Assembly (NCBI RefSeq): GCF_030411995.1
Contig: NZ_JASNRC010000003.1
Span: 62,001-126,000 of the forward strand
DNA length: 64,000 nucleotides
From: Massilia sp. YIM B02769
GTDB lineage: Bacteria; Pseudomonadota; Gammaproteobacteria; Burkholderiales; Burkholderiaceae_D
Reading direction: 5' to 3'
Positions 8,510 through 17,442 of this stretch are shown piece after piece. The translations under genes and the position numbers were made by a program. How positions within the stretch are numbered: position 1 is the first letter of the stretch; every line of letters begins with the position of its first letter. The notes under the pieces are model-generated. The model was not told the DNA's origin, did no database searches, and was given only the letters and a program-made list of their open reading frames with translations.

Positions 8510-9235
8510 TTAGTCGTGGAGCCGGACATACACGTGCGACGGCCCCCCATTTTCGTTTGAGGCGACTGTTTTTACTTCGAGATACGACTGCGCGCGAACC
8601 AATTGTCCGAGCTTTTCGAAACCATAATTTCGGGGATCAAACTCAGGATTGGTTTTTGTGATCAGACCTCCAACAGTAGAGAGCATCGACCATCCATCGT
8701 CGCGCATCGCGGCGGTCACTGCACTTTTTAGAATTCCTTCGACAGGTTTCACGCTCACCTCGTCCGGCGTTTTTTCAAGTAGAGGTGGCTTATCGCCTCG
8801 CAAAATTTCTGTGAACACAAATTTGTCGCAAGCTACAACAAACGGCTTCGGCGTCTTTTTCTCGCCGAAACCGTACACGACAAGACCTGATTCTCGAATG
8901 CGTGTGGCAAGCCGAGTAAAGTCACTATCTGAAGAAACCAGGCAGAAGCCGTCTACCCGCTCCGAGTGTAAAAGATCCATCGCATCAATGATCAACGCAG
9001 AGTCGGTGGCGTTCTTGCCAGTCGTGTAGCCAAACTGCTGAAATGGCTGTAAGGCGTTCGCGTTCAGTACTTCCTTCCACCCCTTTAAGTTTGAGTTAGT
9101 CCAGTCTCCATACACCCGCTTAACCGTCGCAACCCCGTAACGTGAAATCTCTGCAAGAAGCTGCTGGACTATCGATGATTGCGCGTTGTCTGCGTCGATC
9201 AGGACTGCTAGTTTTTGATTGGTTGGCTGTGCCAT
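8510..9235 (-). CDS. NYN-domain putative RNase with C-terminal OST-HTH/LOTUS-like domain
   Basis: A 241-residue protein. Residues 8-150 form a NYN (PIN-like) nuclease domain: LAVLIDADNAQ (first acidic strand), KRVYGDW, NATDSALIIDAMDLLHS and FCLVSSDSDFTRLATRIRESG supply the expected Asp cluster. The tail (about 165-241), with AAMRDDGWSMLSTVGGLITKTNPEFDPRNYGFEKLGQLV, looks like an OST-HTH/LOTUS RNA-binding domain. This pairing is known in bacteria, but the substrate is not. The gene is visibly AT-richer than its neighbours (8821-8880 counts to 50% GC), sits alone between housekeeping genes, and may have been acquired by transfer. Confidence 0.82.
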   Translation of the reverse strand: MAQPTNQKLAVLIDADNAQSSIVQQLLAEISRYGVATVKRVYGDWTNSNLKGWKEVLNANALQPFQQFGYTTGKNATDSALIIDAMDLLHSERVDGFCLVSSDSDFTRLATRIRESGLVVYGFGEKKTPKPFVVACDKFVFTEILRGDKPPLLEKTPDEVSVKPVEGILKSAVTAAMRDDGWSMLSTVGGLITKTNPEFDPRNYGFEKLGQLVRAQSYLEVKTVASNENGGPSHVYVRLHD

Positions 9236-9470
9236 CTCGGTCTCCCATGGTCGTGTTATTTCTCCGTATCATTCGGCACAGATGTTTCCTCGTCGTCACC
9301 GAATTTCGTCTACTAAAAAGCATATTCAGAAAGATGGCAATGCTTATTTTCTTTGCATGAATTCTGTTGGTTAGAAATCACTCACTGAACAAGATGCTTT
9401 CATTCTGCCGCGCGCTGTCCACTTCACCCATCTGCCACAATCTCCATCCAACCAAAACACGGAGGATCGC

Positions 9471-9899
9471 ATGAGCATCGACAAAGTCCTGTACCGCGCC
9501 AAGGCCACCTCGCAGGGCGGCCGCGAAGGCACCTCGCGCAGCGACAACGGCGTGCTGGACGTGAAGCTGACCACGCCGAAGGAACTGGGCGGCAACGGCG
9601 CCACTGGCACCAACCCGGAACAACTGTTCGCTGCCGGCTACTCGGCCTGCTTCCTGGGCGCGCTGAAGTTCGTCGCCGGCCAGGCAAAAGTGAAACTGCC
9701 GGAAGACCTGACCGTGACCGGCGAAGTCGGCATCGGCCAGATCCCGACGGGCTTCGGCATCGAAGCCGATCTCACCATCCACGGCCCCGGAATGGAGCAG
9801 GGGCAGCTGCAGGAACTGGTCGACAAGGCCCACATCGTCTGCCCGTACTCGAACGCGACGCGCAACAACATCGATGTGCGCCTGCACGTGACAACCTGA
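9471..9899 (+). CDS. ohr: Organic hydroperoxide resistance protein Ohr
   Basis: Ohr is a thiol peroxidase that reduces organic and fatty-acid hydroperoxides. The 142-residue protein has the Ohr layout: [13 protein letters not shown] at the N-terminus, the first catalytic Cys60 in [14 protein letters not shown] and Cys124 in [12 protein letters not shown]. These features separate it from the OsmC at 3875. The start has GGAGG 7 bases upstream. A long hairpin follows. No MarR-type OhrR regulator is adjacent and I did not find a clear OhrR operator in the 235-base upstream gap, which is AT-rich and otherwise featureless. Confidence 0.95.
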   Translation: MSIDKVLYRAKATSQGGREGTSRSDNGVLDVKLTTPKELGGNGATGTNPEQLFAAGYSACFLGALKFVAGQAKVKLPEDLTVTGEVGIGQIPTGFGIEADLTIHGPGMEQGQLQELVDKAHIVCPYSNATRNNIDVRLHVTT

Positions 9900-9939
9900 C
9901 ACCGGGCAGGCGGAACGCCGCCTGTCGCCCGTCCGCCAG

Positions 9940-9980
9940 AACGACAACGCCACCCTCCTGCGGTGGCGTTGTCGTTTCCA
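9940..9980 (+). terminator. Long hairpin after ohr
   Basis: Fifteen-base perfect arms (9940-9954 and 9962-9976) around a 7-base loop, followed by a short TTCC tract. The stem is strong but the T-run is short, so termination is likely rather than certain. Confidence 0.65.
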
Positions 9981-10096
9981 TTGACCGCGCCTATCGGCCC
10001 GATCAACTGTTGGGCTATCGCCGCAATCAGGAATATCTTCTCGAAGGCGGGGCGGCGCCCACCTATAATGGAGCACCAAGCGTTTCTGTCTTCCTT

Positions 10097-11200
10097 ATGC
10101 CCTTTCGAAAAGAACCACCCCACACCCACGGCAGCATTGCCCACAGCGCCATCGTCCTCGTCAACCTCGGCACGCCGGACGCACCGACCCGGTCCGCGGT
10201 CAAGCGCTACCTGAAGCAATTCCTCTCGGATCCGCGCGTGGTCGAAATCCCGCGCCTGGTGTGGTCGTTCATCCTGAAACTGATCATCCTGCCGTTCCGT
10301 TCGGGCGCCTCGGCAAAAAAATACCAGACGATCTGGACGAAAGACGGTTCGCCGCTGAAGGTGCATACCCAGAAGCAGGCGCAACTGCTGCAAGCGGCGC
10401 TCGAACAGCGCGGCCACGAAGGCGTGCAGGTGCGCATGGCGATGCGCTATGGTTCGCCCTCGCTGCCGGAGGTGCTGGATCAACTGAAGCTCGACGGCTG
10501 CGACCGCATCGCGGTCCTGCCGGCCTACCCGCAGTATTCGGGCACCACGACCGCCTCGATCTGGGACGCGGTGTTCGCGCACTATAAAAACGTGCGGAAT
10601 ATCCCCGAGCTGCGCCTGGTGAAGCATTACCACGACCACGACGGCTACATCGACGCCCTGCACGACACCGTGCTGGCCTACTGGGACGCGCACGGCCGCG
10701 GCCAGAAACTGGTCATGAGTTTCCACGGCGTGCCGAAGCGCACGCTGGAACTGGGCGACCCGTATTACTGCGAATGCCAGAAGACCGCACGCCTGCTGGC
10801 CGCACGCCTGCGCCTGGCGCCGGACGAGTATGTCGTCACCTTCCAGTCGCGCTTCGGCAAGGCCGAGTGGCTGCAGCCCTACACGGCGCCAACCGTGGCC
10901 GAACTGGCGCGCCAGGGCGTCGAGCGGGTCGACGTGATCTGTCCGGGCTTTACCAGCGACTGCCTGGAGACGCTGGAAGAGATCTCGATGGAAGTGAAGC
11001 ATGACTTCGAAACCGCCGGCGGCAAGGAATTCCACTACATTCCCTGCCTGAACGAGGCGCCGACCTGGATCGTGGGCATGGCCGAGATCGCCGAGCAGCA
11101 TTTGATCGGCTGGCCGACCATGATGAGTCCGTCACAGCGCGAGGCCGAGCGGCGCGATGCGGAGATGGCGCGCGAACACGCGTTGCGTCTCGGTGCGTGA
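10097..11200 (+). CDS. hemH: Ferrochelatase
   Basis: HemH inserts Fe2+ into protoporphyrin IX, the last step of protohaem synthesis. The 367-residue protein has IVLVNLGTPDAPT, YPQYSGTTTAS, LVMSFHGVPKRTLELGDPY with the conserved catalytic His, TFQSRFGKAEWLQPYT and VICPGFTSDCLETLEE with the conserved acidic residues. The ATG at 10097 is the first Met that keeps the family N-terminus; TATAAT at 10064-10069, with only a weak -35, is a plausible promoter element. A repeat element follows 7 bases past the stop. Its position ahead of grpE-dnaK-dnaJ is common in related betaproteobacteria. Confidence 0.96.
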   Translation: MPFRKEPPHTHGSIAHSAIVLVNLGTPDAPTRSAVKRYLKQFLSDPRVVEIPRLVWSFILKLIILPFRSGASAKKYQTIWTKDGSPLKVHTQKQAQLLQAALEQRGHEGVQVRMAMRYGSPSLPEVLDQLKLDGCDRIAVLPAYPQYSGTTTASIWDAVFAHYKNVRNIPELRLVKHYHDHDGYIDALHDTVLAYWDAHGRGQKLVMSFHGVPKRTLELGDPYYCECQKTARLLAARLRLAPDEYVVTFQSRFGKAEWLQPYTAPTVAELARQGVERVDVICPGFTSDCLETLEEISMEVKHDFETAGGKEFHYIPCLNEAPTWIVGMAEIAEQHLIGWPTMMSPSQREAERRDAEMAREHALRLGA

Positions 11201-11207
11201 TGTAAAT

Positions 11208-11266
11208 GGTGGGTTCGAGAACCCACCCTACAGCCGATATACGTAGGTTGGGTTCTCGAACCCACC
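11208..11266. repeat. Short inverted repeat pair of the GGTGGG family
   Basis: Two 24-base arms (11208-11231 and 11243-11266) are inverted copies with one mismatch, each itself palindromic around GGGTTC...GAACCC, separated by 11 bases. It lies immediately after hemH. It belongs to the same broad family as the copies at 15584, 17003, 27130 and 41524 but has the GGTTCTCGAACCC core. Apart from this element, a possible tiny ORF and the sigma-32 promoter, I see nothing else in 11201-11676. Confidence 0.8.
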
Positions 11267-11347
11267 GCCCGTTGGCCCGGCCACAAACCCCACGACGGGG
11301 CTCCCCTGATCCCAACCTGCTAAAATGGCACGTTTTTGTGGCGTGGT

Positions 11348-11428
11348 TCACACCCCGGCGTAGCAAATACACGCTGTTGCAAGGGCGGTGTAGACCACGA
11401 CGGCGCTGCTAATCAAGTGCAATCTCAT
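11348..11428 (-). CDS. Possible 26-residue hydrophobic peptide
   Basis: A short frame beginning MRLHLISSAVVVYTALATAC with GGGAGAG 6-7 bases before its ATG. The peptide resembles a bare signal peptide or a minute membrane/lipoprotein. The only support is the ribosome binding site and composition. It may equally be chance within the hemH-grpE gap. Confidence 0.2.
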   Translation of the reverse strand: MRLHLISSAVVVYTALATACICYAGV

Positions 11429-11579
11429 GCTGCTCTCCCACGCTCGGTTGTTGTTCTGGTCACGCATCCATGACGCGTGCAAGAACATGGTAGAACCTTG
11501 AGTACGGGAAAGAATCACCTCATCGGTAACTGTTGTAACAAATTTTGTCAGTCTTTCTGCTAACAGAGTCGCAATATCC

Positions 11580-11607
11580 CTTGAAAATGTAGGAGATCGC
11601 CCCATAT
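11580..11607 (+). promoter_or_regulatory. Sigma-32 heat-shock promoter of grpE-dnaK-dnaJ
   Basis: CTTGAAA at 11580-11586, a 13-base spacer and CCCCATAT at 11600-11607 match the RpoH consensus essentially perfectly. The grpE start lies 70 bases downstream. I saw no CIRCE element (TTAGCACTC-N9-GAGTGCTAA) here or before dnaK, so control appears to be by RpoH rather than HrcA at this locus. Confidence 0.93.
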
Positions 11608-11676
11608 GCGGCGCTGTACGACAAGTAGACCTTGTCCAACCATTCAGCCAAGTCCTTGATTTCAGGAGTTTTTTCG

Positions 11677-12225
11677 ATGCATGACCAAGAAAACCCAGAG
11701 GTGAATATCCAGCCGGAGGCCGAGGCCGCACCCGCCGCGGCGGACACCGCAGCAGCAAAAGGCGAACCGACCCTCGAAGAGCAACTGAGCGCGACCGAAG
11801 CCAAGCTGGCTGAAATGCACGATGCATTCATGCGCGCCAAGGCCGACGGCGAAAACATCCGCCGCCGCGCCCAGGAAGATGTGAGCAAGGCCCACAAGTT
11901 CGCCATCGAAAGCTTCGCCGAGGCCATGGTGCCGGTGCGCGACAGCCTGGAAATGGCCCTGAAGGTCGAAACGCAAACCGTCGAAGCCATGCGCGAAGGC
12001 GTGGAAATGACCCTCAAGCAGCTGACCGCCGCTTTCGAGAAGAACCGCCTGGTGGAAGTGATGCCGGCGCAAGGCGAGAAGCTCGACCCAAACAAGCACC
12101 AGGCCGTGGCCGTGGTGCCTGCCGACCAGGAAGCGAACACGGTCGTCAGCGTCCTGCAAAAGGGTTACATGATTGCCGACCGCCTGTTGCGTCCGGCTAT
12201 TGTTACTGCAGCACAAGCAAAGTAA
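11677..12225 (+). CDS. grpE: Nucleotide exchange factor GrpE
   Basis: GrpE releases ADP from DnaK in the cytoplasmic chaperone cycle. The 182-residue protein has a disordered acidic/Ala-rich N-terminus (residues 1-35), a long coiled-coil helix (about 36-95, [26 protein letters not shown]), and the C-terminal beta domain ending [29 protein letters not shown]. The ATG at 11677 has AGGAG 9 bases upstream. It is first of the chaperone genes behind the sigma-32 promoter, with dnaK 105 bases downstream. Confidence 0.96.
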   Translation: MHDQENPEVNIQPEAEAAPAAADTAAAKGEPTLEEQLSATEAKLAEMHDAFMRAKADGENIRRRAQEDVSKAHKFAIESFAEAMVPVRDSLEMALKVETQTVEAMREGVEMTLKQLTAAFEKNRLVEVMPAQGEKLDPNKHQAVAVVPADQEANTVVSVLQKGYMIADRLLRPAIVTAAQAK

Positions 12226-12330
12226 GAAGAAAAAGTAAGGTGCTGCCTGGCAAGAGGCCTTGAAAGCAGTCAGGTATTTCCCAATATCCGAAGCATTAAA
12301 AACATCTCAGCATTCAAAGGAAAACAAATC

Positions 12331-14268
12331 ATGGGCAAAATTATCGGTATCGACCTGGGGACCACCAACTCCTGCGTCGCGATCATGGAAAACGGCCAGC
12401 CGAAGGTGATCGAGAACGCCGAAGGCGCGCGCACCACGCCGTCGATCATCGCTTACCAAGAAGACGGCGAGATCCTCGTCGGCGCACCTGCCAAGCGCCA
12501 GGCGGTCACCAACCCGAAGAACACCCTGTTCGCGGTCAAGCGCCTGATCGGCCGCAAGTTCGACGAGAAAGAAGTCCAGAAGGACATCTCGCTGATGCCT
12601 TACACCATCAGCAAAGCCGACAACGGCGATGCATGGGTCGGCGTGCGCGACAAGAAACTGGCTCCGCCGCAAATCTCGGCCGAAGTCCTGCGCAAGATGA
12701 AGAAGACCGCCGAAGACTACCTCGGCGAAGAAGTCACCGAAGCCGTCATCACCGTGCCGGCCTACTTCAACGACTCGCAGCGCCAGGCAACCAAGGACGC
12801 CGGCCGTATCGCCGGCCTGGACGTCAAGCGCATCATCAACGAGCCGACCGCTGCCGCACTGGCATTCGGCCTGGACAAGACCGACAAGGGCGACCGCAAG
12901 ATCGCCGTGTATGACCTCGGCGGCGGCACCTTCGACGTGTCGATCATCGAGATCGCGGACGTGGACGGCGAGAAGCAGTTCGAAGTGCTGTCGACCAACG
13001 GCGACACCTTCCTGGGCGGCGAAGACTTCGACCAGCGCGTGATCGACTACATCATCGACGAGTTCAAGAAGATCAACGGCCTGGACCTGTCGAAAGATCC
13101 GATCGCCCTGCAGCGCATCAAGGCCTCGGCCGAGCGTGCGAAGATCGAACTGTCGTCGTCGGCACAGACCGAAATCAACGAGCCGTACATCGCCATGGCG
13201 AACGGCGCGCCGGTCCACCTGAACCTGAAGATTACCCGCGCCAAGCTGGAATCGCTGGTCGAGGAACTGATCACCAAGACCATCGAGCCATGCCGCATCG
13301 CCATCAAGGATGCAGGCGTCAAGGTCTCGGACATCGACGACATCATCCTGGTCGGCGGCATGACCCGTATGCCGAAGGTCATGGAAAAGGTCAAGGAATT
13401 CTTCGGCAAGGAGCCACGCCGTGACGTGAACCCGGACGAAGCCGTCGCCGTTGGCGCCGCCATTCAAGGTTCGGTCCTGTCGGGCGAGCGCAAGGACTTG
13501 CTGCTGCTGGACGTGACCCCGCTGTCGCTGGGTATCGAAACCCTGGGCGGCGTGATGACCAAGATGATCCACAAGAACACCACGATCCCGACCAAGTTCT
13601 CGCAGGTGTTCTCGACCGCCGACGACAACCAGCCGGCCGTGACCATCAAGGTGTTCCAGGGCGAGCGCGAAATCGCTGCGGGCAATAAAGGCCTGGGCGA
13701 GTTCAACCTCGAAGGCGTGCCGCCGGCACCACGCGGCACCCCGCAGATCGAAGTGACCTTCGACATCGACGCCAACGGCATCCTGCACGTCGGCGCGAAA
13801 GACAAGGCCACCGGCAAGGAAAACAAGATCACCATCAAGGCCAACTCGGGTCTGACCGAAGAGGACATCCAGAAGATGGTGAAGGACGCCGAGCTGAACG
13901 CCGAGGAAGACAAGAAGGTCAAGGAACTGGCCGAGTCGCGTAACCAGGCCGACGCGCTGGTGCACTCGACCCGCAAGTCGCTGACCGAATACGGCGACAA
14001 GCTGGAAGCCGGCGAGAAGGAAGCCATCGAAGCGGCGATCACCGACCTGGAAGGCTCGATCAAGTCGGGCGACAAGGGCGACATCGAAGCCAAGACGGCC
14101 GCCCTGTCGACCGCTGCGCAAAAGCTCGGCGAAAAGATGTACGCCGACATGCAGGCGCAGCAGGCTGGCGGTGCCGAAGGTGGCGCCCAGCAGGGTGGTG
14201 CCGACGCATCGGCCAAGGCCGACGACGTGGTCGATGCCGACTTCAAGGAAGTGAAAGACGCGAAGTAA
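12331..14268 (+). CDS. dnaK: Chaperone protein DnaK (Hsp70)
   Basis: DnaK is the ATP-dependent Hsp70 chaperone. The 645-residue protein has the full family layout: [18 protein letters not shown] at the N-terminus, the ATPase motifs [16 protein letters not shown] and [15 protein letters not shown], the hydrophobic linker [20 protein letters not shown], a substrate-binding domain to about residue 505, and a helical lid with a Gly/Gln/Ala-rich tail ending [22 protein letters not shown] precedes the start. A strong terminator follows, but dnaJ starts 101 bases later on the same strand and may be reached by read-through or by its own promoter. Confidence 0.99.
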   Translation: MGKIIGIDLGTTNSCVAIMENGQPKVIENAEGARTTPSIIAYQEDGEILVGAPAKRQAVTNPKNTLFAVKRLIGRKFDEKEVQKDISLMPYTISKADNGDAWVGVRDKKLAPPQISAEVLRKMKKTAEDYLGEEVTEAVITVPAYFNDSQRQATKDAGRIAGLDVKRIINEPTAAALAFGLDKTDKGDRKIAVYDLGGGTFDVSIIEIADVDGEKQFEVLSTNGDTFLGGEDFDQRVIDYIIDEFKKINGLDLSKDPIALQRIKASAERAKIELSSSAQTEINEPYIAMANGAPVHLNLKITRAKLESLVEELITKTIEPCRIAIKDAGVKVSDIDDIILVGGMTRMPKVMEKVKEFFGKEPRRDVNPDEAVAVGAAIQGSVLSGERKDLLLLDVTPLSLGIETLGGVMTKMIHKNTTIPTKFSQVFSTADDNQPAVTIKVFQGEREIAAGNKGLGEFNLEGVPPAPRGTPQIEVTFDIDANGILHVGAKDKATGKENKITIKANSGLTEEDIQKMVKDAELNAEEDKKVKELAESRNQADALVHSTRKSLTEYGDKLEAGEKEAIEAAITDLEGSIKSGDKGDIEAKTAALSTAAQKLGEKMYADMQAQQAGGAEGGAQQGGADASAKADDVVDADFKEVKDAK

Positions 14269-14284
14269 TCCTTAGCGCGTAACG

Positions 14285-14328
14285 AACCGAGCCGACGTAG
14301 CCCCCAGGGTGCGCGGCTCGGTTTTTTT
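14285..14328 (+). terminator. Rho-independent terminator after dnaK
   Basis: Ten-base arms AACCGAGCCG (14285-14294) and CGGCTCGGTT (14314-14323), with a run of seven T at 14322-14328. It would uncouple most dnaK transcription from dnaJ. Confidence 0.85.
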
Positions 14329-14369
14329 GCTCAAACAGTTTCGATTAGTAGACAACAGCAAGGTGCCAA

Positions 14370-15494
14370 ATGGCAAAGCGTGATTTTTACGAGATCCTTG
14401 GGGTCGCAAAGGGTGCTTCGGAAGAAGAGATCAAGAAGTCGTATCGCAAGCTGGCGATGAAGTACCACCCTGACCGCAACCCGGACAACAAGGAAGCGGA
14501 AGAGAAGTTCAAGGAGGTCAAGGAAGCCTACGAGATGCTGACCAATCCGGAGAAGCGCGAGGCCTACGACCGCTACGGTCATGCCGGCGTCGACCCGAAC
14601 ATGGGCGGCGGCGGAGGCGGCTTCGGTGGCGGCGGTTTCGGCGACCTGGGCGATATCTTCGGCGACATCTTCGGCGGCGGCGGACGTTCGCGCAATGCCG
14701 GTCCGCAGGTCTACCGCGGCGCCGATTTGCGCTACAACCTCGAGATCACGCTGGAACAGGCGGCCAACGGCTACGACACCACCATCCGCGTGCCGAGCTG
14801 GGACAAGTGCGACACCTGCCACGGCAGCGGCGCCAAGCCGGGCACCCAGCCTGTGACCTGCACCACCTGCGCCGGCCACGGCCAGGTACGCATGCAGCAG
14901 GGCTTCTTCAGCATCCAGCAAACCTGCCCGAAGTGCCATGGCAGCGGCAAGATGATTCCGGAACCCTGCCCATCGTGCTCGGGCGCCGGACGCATCAAGC
15001 GCAACAAGACGCTGGAAGTCAAGATTCCGGCCGGTATCGACAATGGCATGCGTATCCGCTCGACCGGCAACGGCGAACCGGGCACGAACGGCGGTCCGTC
15101 GGGCGACTTGTACGTGGAAATCCACATCAAGCCGCACGCGGTGTTCCAGCGCGAAGGCGACGACCTGCACTGCGAGATGCCGATTTCGTTCTCGAAAGCG
15201 GCCTTGGGTGGCGAGATCGAGGTGCCGACCCTGTCGGGCAAGGTGTCGTTCACGGTGCCTGAAGGTACGCAAACCGGCAAGACCTTCCGCCTGAAGGGCA
15301 AGGGTATCAAGGGCGTGCGCTCGGGTTACCATGGCGATTTGTTCTGCCATGTGATCGTCGAGACGCCGGTGAAGCTGACCGAGAAGCAGAAGGACCTGCT
15401 GCGCGAGTTCGAGCGCATGACGGTCGAGGGCGGCGCCAAGCATAGCCCGCAGAGCAAGGGCTGGATGGATAAAGTAAAAGACTTCTTCGAATAA
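14370..15494 (+). CDS. dnaJ: Chaperone protein DnaJ
   Basis: DnaJ stimulates DnaK ATP hydrolysis and delivers substrates. The 374-residue type I protein has a J domain with the HPD motif at residues 33-35, a Gly/Phe-rich linker (about 75-110), a zinc domain with four CxxCxGxG repeats ([32 protein letters not shown], about 147-220) and the C-terminal substrate-binding domain. It closes the grpE-dnaK-dnaJ run and has its own terminator. Confidence 0.98.
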   Translation: MAKRDFYEILGVAKGASEEEIKKSYRKLAMKYHPDRNPDNKEAEEKFKEVKEAYEMLTNPEKREAYDRYGHAGVDPNMGGGGGGFGGGGFGDLGDIFGDIFGGGGRSRNAGPQVYRGADLRYNLEITLEQAANGYDTTIRVPSWDKCDTCHGSGAKPGTQPVTCTTCAGHGQVRMQQGFFSIQQTCPKCHGSGKMIPEPCPSCSGAGRIKRNKTLEVKIPAGIDNGMRIRSTGNGEPGTNGGPSGDLYVEIHIKPHAVFQREGDDLHCEMPISFSKAALGGEIEVPTLSGKVSFTVPEGTQTGKTFRLKGKGIKGVRSGYHGDLFCHVIVETPVKLTEKQKDLLREFERMTVEGGAKHSPQSKGWMDKVKDFFE

Positions 15495-15506
15495 GAAGTT
15501 GAAATG

Positions 15507-15541
15507 AACCGCCGGGCGACGCGAGTCCCCGGCGGTTTTTT
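15507..15541 (+). terminator. Rho-independent terminator after dnaJ
   Basis: Nine-base arms AACCGCCGG (15507-15515) and CCGGCGGTT (15529-15537), then a T run to 15541. Confidence 0.85.
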
Positions 15542-15583
15542 CATGAATGTACGGTGCGTCGGTTCGGCCGAGCTGCTGGATAT

Positions 15584-15772
15584 CGTACGGTGGGCACTCC
15601 GTGCCCACGCGGAACGACGAACATGGTTGGCTGGGTTCTCCCCCGCGCGGTACGATGATCGAAACGCGTCCAAATGATCATCCCGAGACGTTAAACAAAT
15701 GGCGACGAGCGCGCTTCGAAAACGGCCATCACCACGCACGCTTCCGCGTGGGCACGGAGTGCCCACCGTACG
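15584..15772. repeat. Inverted-repeat element, 30-bp perfect arms
   Basis: 15584-15613 and 15743-15772 are perfect inverted copies (CGTACGGTGGGCACTCCGTG and on to GCGGA). Each arm is itself palindromic (GGTGGGCAC...GTGCCCAC). The 129-base interior has no good frame. The element fills most of the dnaJ to carbonic anhydrase gap; the remaining 125 bases before the next start hold nothing that I can name beyond its ribosome binding site. Confidence 0.9.
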
Positions 15773-15897
15773 GGAACCGCCGACACCCTGACCGCGACAG
15801 CGAATCCACATCCGCCTCTACTCCGCTTACAATACGGAAATCTCACCGAACACCACACGGGCAGGCGTTCCGCGCCGCCCGCAGCAAGGAGAACCAC

Positions 15898-16575
15898 ATG
15901 GCAAAAACCCCCACCGGCCTGACCGCGGAAGACCTGTTCAAGCGCAACCGCGAATGGGCGGCCTCGATGGTCGAACAAGACCCGGGCTTCTTCAAGGACC
16001 TGGCTTCGCAACAAGCCCCCGAATACCTCTGGATCGGCTGCTCCGACAGCCGCGTCCCCGCCAACGAACTGCTCGGCATGGCCCCGGGCGAACTGTTCGT
16101 GCACCGTAACATCGCTAACGTGGTCTCGCATTCCGACCTGAATGCCCTGACCGTGCTGCAATTCGCGGTCGACGTGCTGAAAGTGAAGCACATCATCCTC
16201 TGCGGCCACTATGGCTGCTCGGGCGTGGGCGCCGCACTGAACAATACCCGTGTCGGCCTGGCCGACAACTGGCTCGGCCACGTGCGCGACGTCCGCGACA
16301 AGCACGGCCAGTACCTGGGCAACGTCAGCGGCGTGTCGGCCACCAACCGCCTGGTCGAACTGAACGTCGCCGAGCAGGTGATCAACGTCGCGCAAACCAC
16401 GGTCGTGCGCGACGCCTGGGAACGCGGCCAGCCGCTGACCATCCACAGCTGGGTCTACGGCGTGCACGACGGCCTGCTGCGCGACCTCGGCATCACCGTC
16501 AGCAGCTACGCCGAAATCGCACCGAAGCTGGAAGTGGTGTTGGAAGGCTACCGCGACCGCGGCGAAGAACTGTGA
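15898..16575 (+). CDS. can: Beta-class carbonic anhydrase
   Basis: Catalyses CO2 hydration to bicarbonate for carboxylating enzymes. The 225-residue protein has the beta-class zinc site: Cys48 in WIGCSDSRVPAN, then His104 and Cys107 in LCGHYGCSGV, with the Asp50-Arg52 dyad. The ATG at 15898 has AAGGAG 7 bases upstream; a longer upstream frame runs through the repeat element and is not real. Its last bases overlap the start of the MazG-like gene, so the two are translationally coupled. Confidence 0.95.
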   Translation: MAKTPTGLTAEDLFKRNREWAASMVEQDPGFFKDLASQQAPEYLWIGCSDSRVPANELLGMAPGELFVHRNIANVVSHSDLNALTVLQFAVDVLKVKHIILCGHYGCSGVGAALNNTRVGLADNWLGHVRDVRDKHGQYLGNVSGVSATNRLVELNVAEQVINVAQTTVVRDAWERGQPLTIHSWVYGVHDGLLRDLGITVSSYAEIAPKLEVVLEGYRDRGEEL

Positions 16576-16955
16576 GTTCTGCTCCCGAGCCCGGCATGCC
16601 GGGGGAGTTGGCCCGGTTGCGCGATCTCGTGCGCGTGTTCGTGGACGAGCGCGACTGGGACCAGTTCCATACGCCGAAGAATCTGTCGTCGGCCTTGAGC
16701 GTGGAAGCGGCCGAGCTGCTGGAGCATTTCCAGTGGCTGCAGACGGGGCGTCTCGACGAGCTCGGGGAAGACAAGCTGCGTGAAGTGCGGCACGAGATGG
16801 CCGATGTACTGGTGTATCTCGTGCGGCTGGCCGACAAGCTCGATGTCGATTTGATGGCGGCGGTGGAGGAGAAGATGGTGCTGAACCGCGCCAAGTATCC
16901 GGCCGATAAAGTGCGCGGCGATGCGCGCAAGTACTACGAATACAAGGACGCTTAA
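16572..16955 (+). CDS. MazG-like nucleotide pyrophosphohydrolase (dCTPase-like)
   Basis: A 127-residue all-alpha NTP-PPase. The metal-binding helices are clear: SVEAAELLEHFQWL (ExxE) and REVRHEMADVLVYLVRLADKL (ExxD), with an N-terminal helix containing RDWDQFHTPKNL, the pattern of the RS21-C6/dCTPase subgroup. Such enzymes hydrolyse nucleoside triphosphates, often dCTP or modified dNTPs, to monophosphate and PPi. The GTG start overlaps the upstream TGA (GTGA), so it is translated from the carbonic anhydrase message; that pairing is unusual but may only reflect compaction. Confidence 0.88.
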   Translation: MSSAPEPGMPGELARLRDLVRVFVDERDWDQFHTPKNLSSALSVEAAELLEHFQWLQTGRLDELGEDKLREVRHEMADVLVYLVRLADKLDVDLMAAVEEKMVLNRAKYPADKVRGDARKYYEYKDA

Positions 16956-17002
16956 TCCGCGTTGACAGTCGACTCATTTCGACTACGTGCGTTTGCACAG
17001 GC

Positions 17003-17158
17003 GTAGGGTGGGCTCTCGAGCCCACCGGGTTGTACCAATGCGTTCCGGTGACGATTATGAAGCACTGGCGGCCGATGTAAAGGGTTACGAGCGACACCTC
17101 CCGGCACGTGTCCGGGATATGAGCACGTAACAGCGTGGGCACGGTGTTCCCAACCTAC
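17003..17158. repeat. Diverged inverted-repeat pair between convergent genes
   Basis: The left arm 17003-17026 (GTAGGGTGGGCTCTCGAGCCC) is a near-palindrome; the right arm 17133-17158 ends in CCCAACCTAC. It belongs to the same family as 15584 and 41524 but the two arms have different cores. The right arm overlaps the stop codon of the minus-strand gene at 17155. Confidence 0.65.
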
Positions 17159-17442
17159 GAGGCGCCAACAATCGCCAGCAGCGCCTCCAGTGCAGCATTG
17201 AACTGCTTGCGTGCCGAGATATCTTCACCCTCCACCGCGTCCCGCGACTTCTGCACCTGTTTCAACACCCAAAACCTGGTCGGATGCCCTTCGATCCCCT
17301 CCAGCAAGCGCCTGCGCAAACGCTCGAACTCCGCCGCAGCCAAGCCTTCCAGCCCCGGACGATAAGCCCGCAATCCCTCCATCACCCGCGGCACGATGAA
17401 CAACGGCGCATCCACCACACCGTGCAGCGGGTCGCGCGCCAT
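17155..17442 (-). CDS. Small protein of unknown function coupled to gabD
   Basis: I do not recognise this 95-residue protein. It is mostly helical by composition, with an Arg-rich centre (LEGLAAAEFERLRRRLLEGI) and HPTRFWVLKQVQKSRDAVEGED near residues 53-73, and no membrane segment or signal peptide. Its ATG overlaps the gabD stop codon by one base (TGATG), so it is translationally coupled and should be made with GabD. Its own stop codon lies inside the repeat arm at 17133-17158. Role unknown. Confidence 0.7.
   Translation of the reverse strand: MARDPLHGVVDAPLFIVPRVMEGLRAYRPGLEGLAAAEFERLRRRLLEGIEGHPTRFWVLKQVQKSRDAVEGEDISARKQFNAALEALLAIVGAS

Noticed and set aside
588..9235. Numerous long opposite-strand frames, for example 5817-6770 and 6740-8428 on the minus strand
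   Set aside because: They mirror nadK and recN and are Arg/His/Ala-rich with no domain. High GC content leaves antisense frames open; the recognised genes take precedence.
11201..12330. Search for a CIRCE element or tRNA gene in the hemH-grpE-dnaK gaps
   Set aside because: No TTAGCACTC/GAGTGCTAA pair and no cloverleaf with a GTTCRA arm could be found.
15691..17142. A 483-codon minus-strand frame over the carbonic anhydrase and MazG-like genes
   Set aside because: It is antisense to two clearly identified overlapping genes and crosses a repeat element; the translation has no family features.
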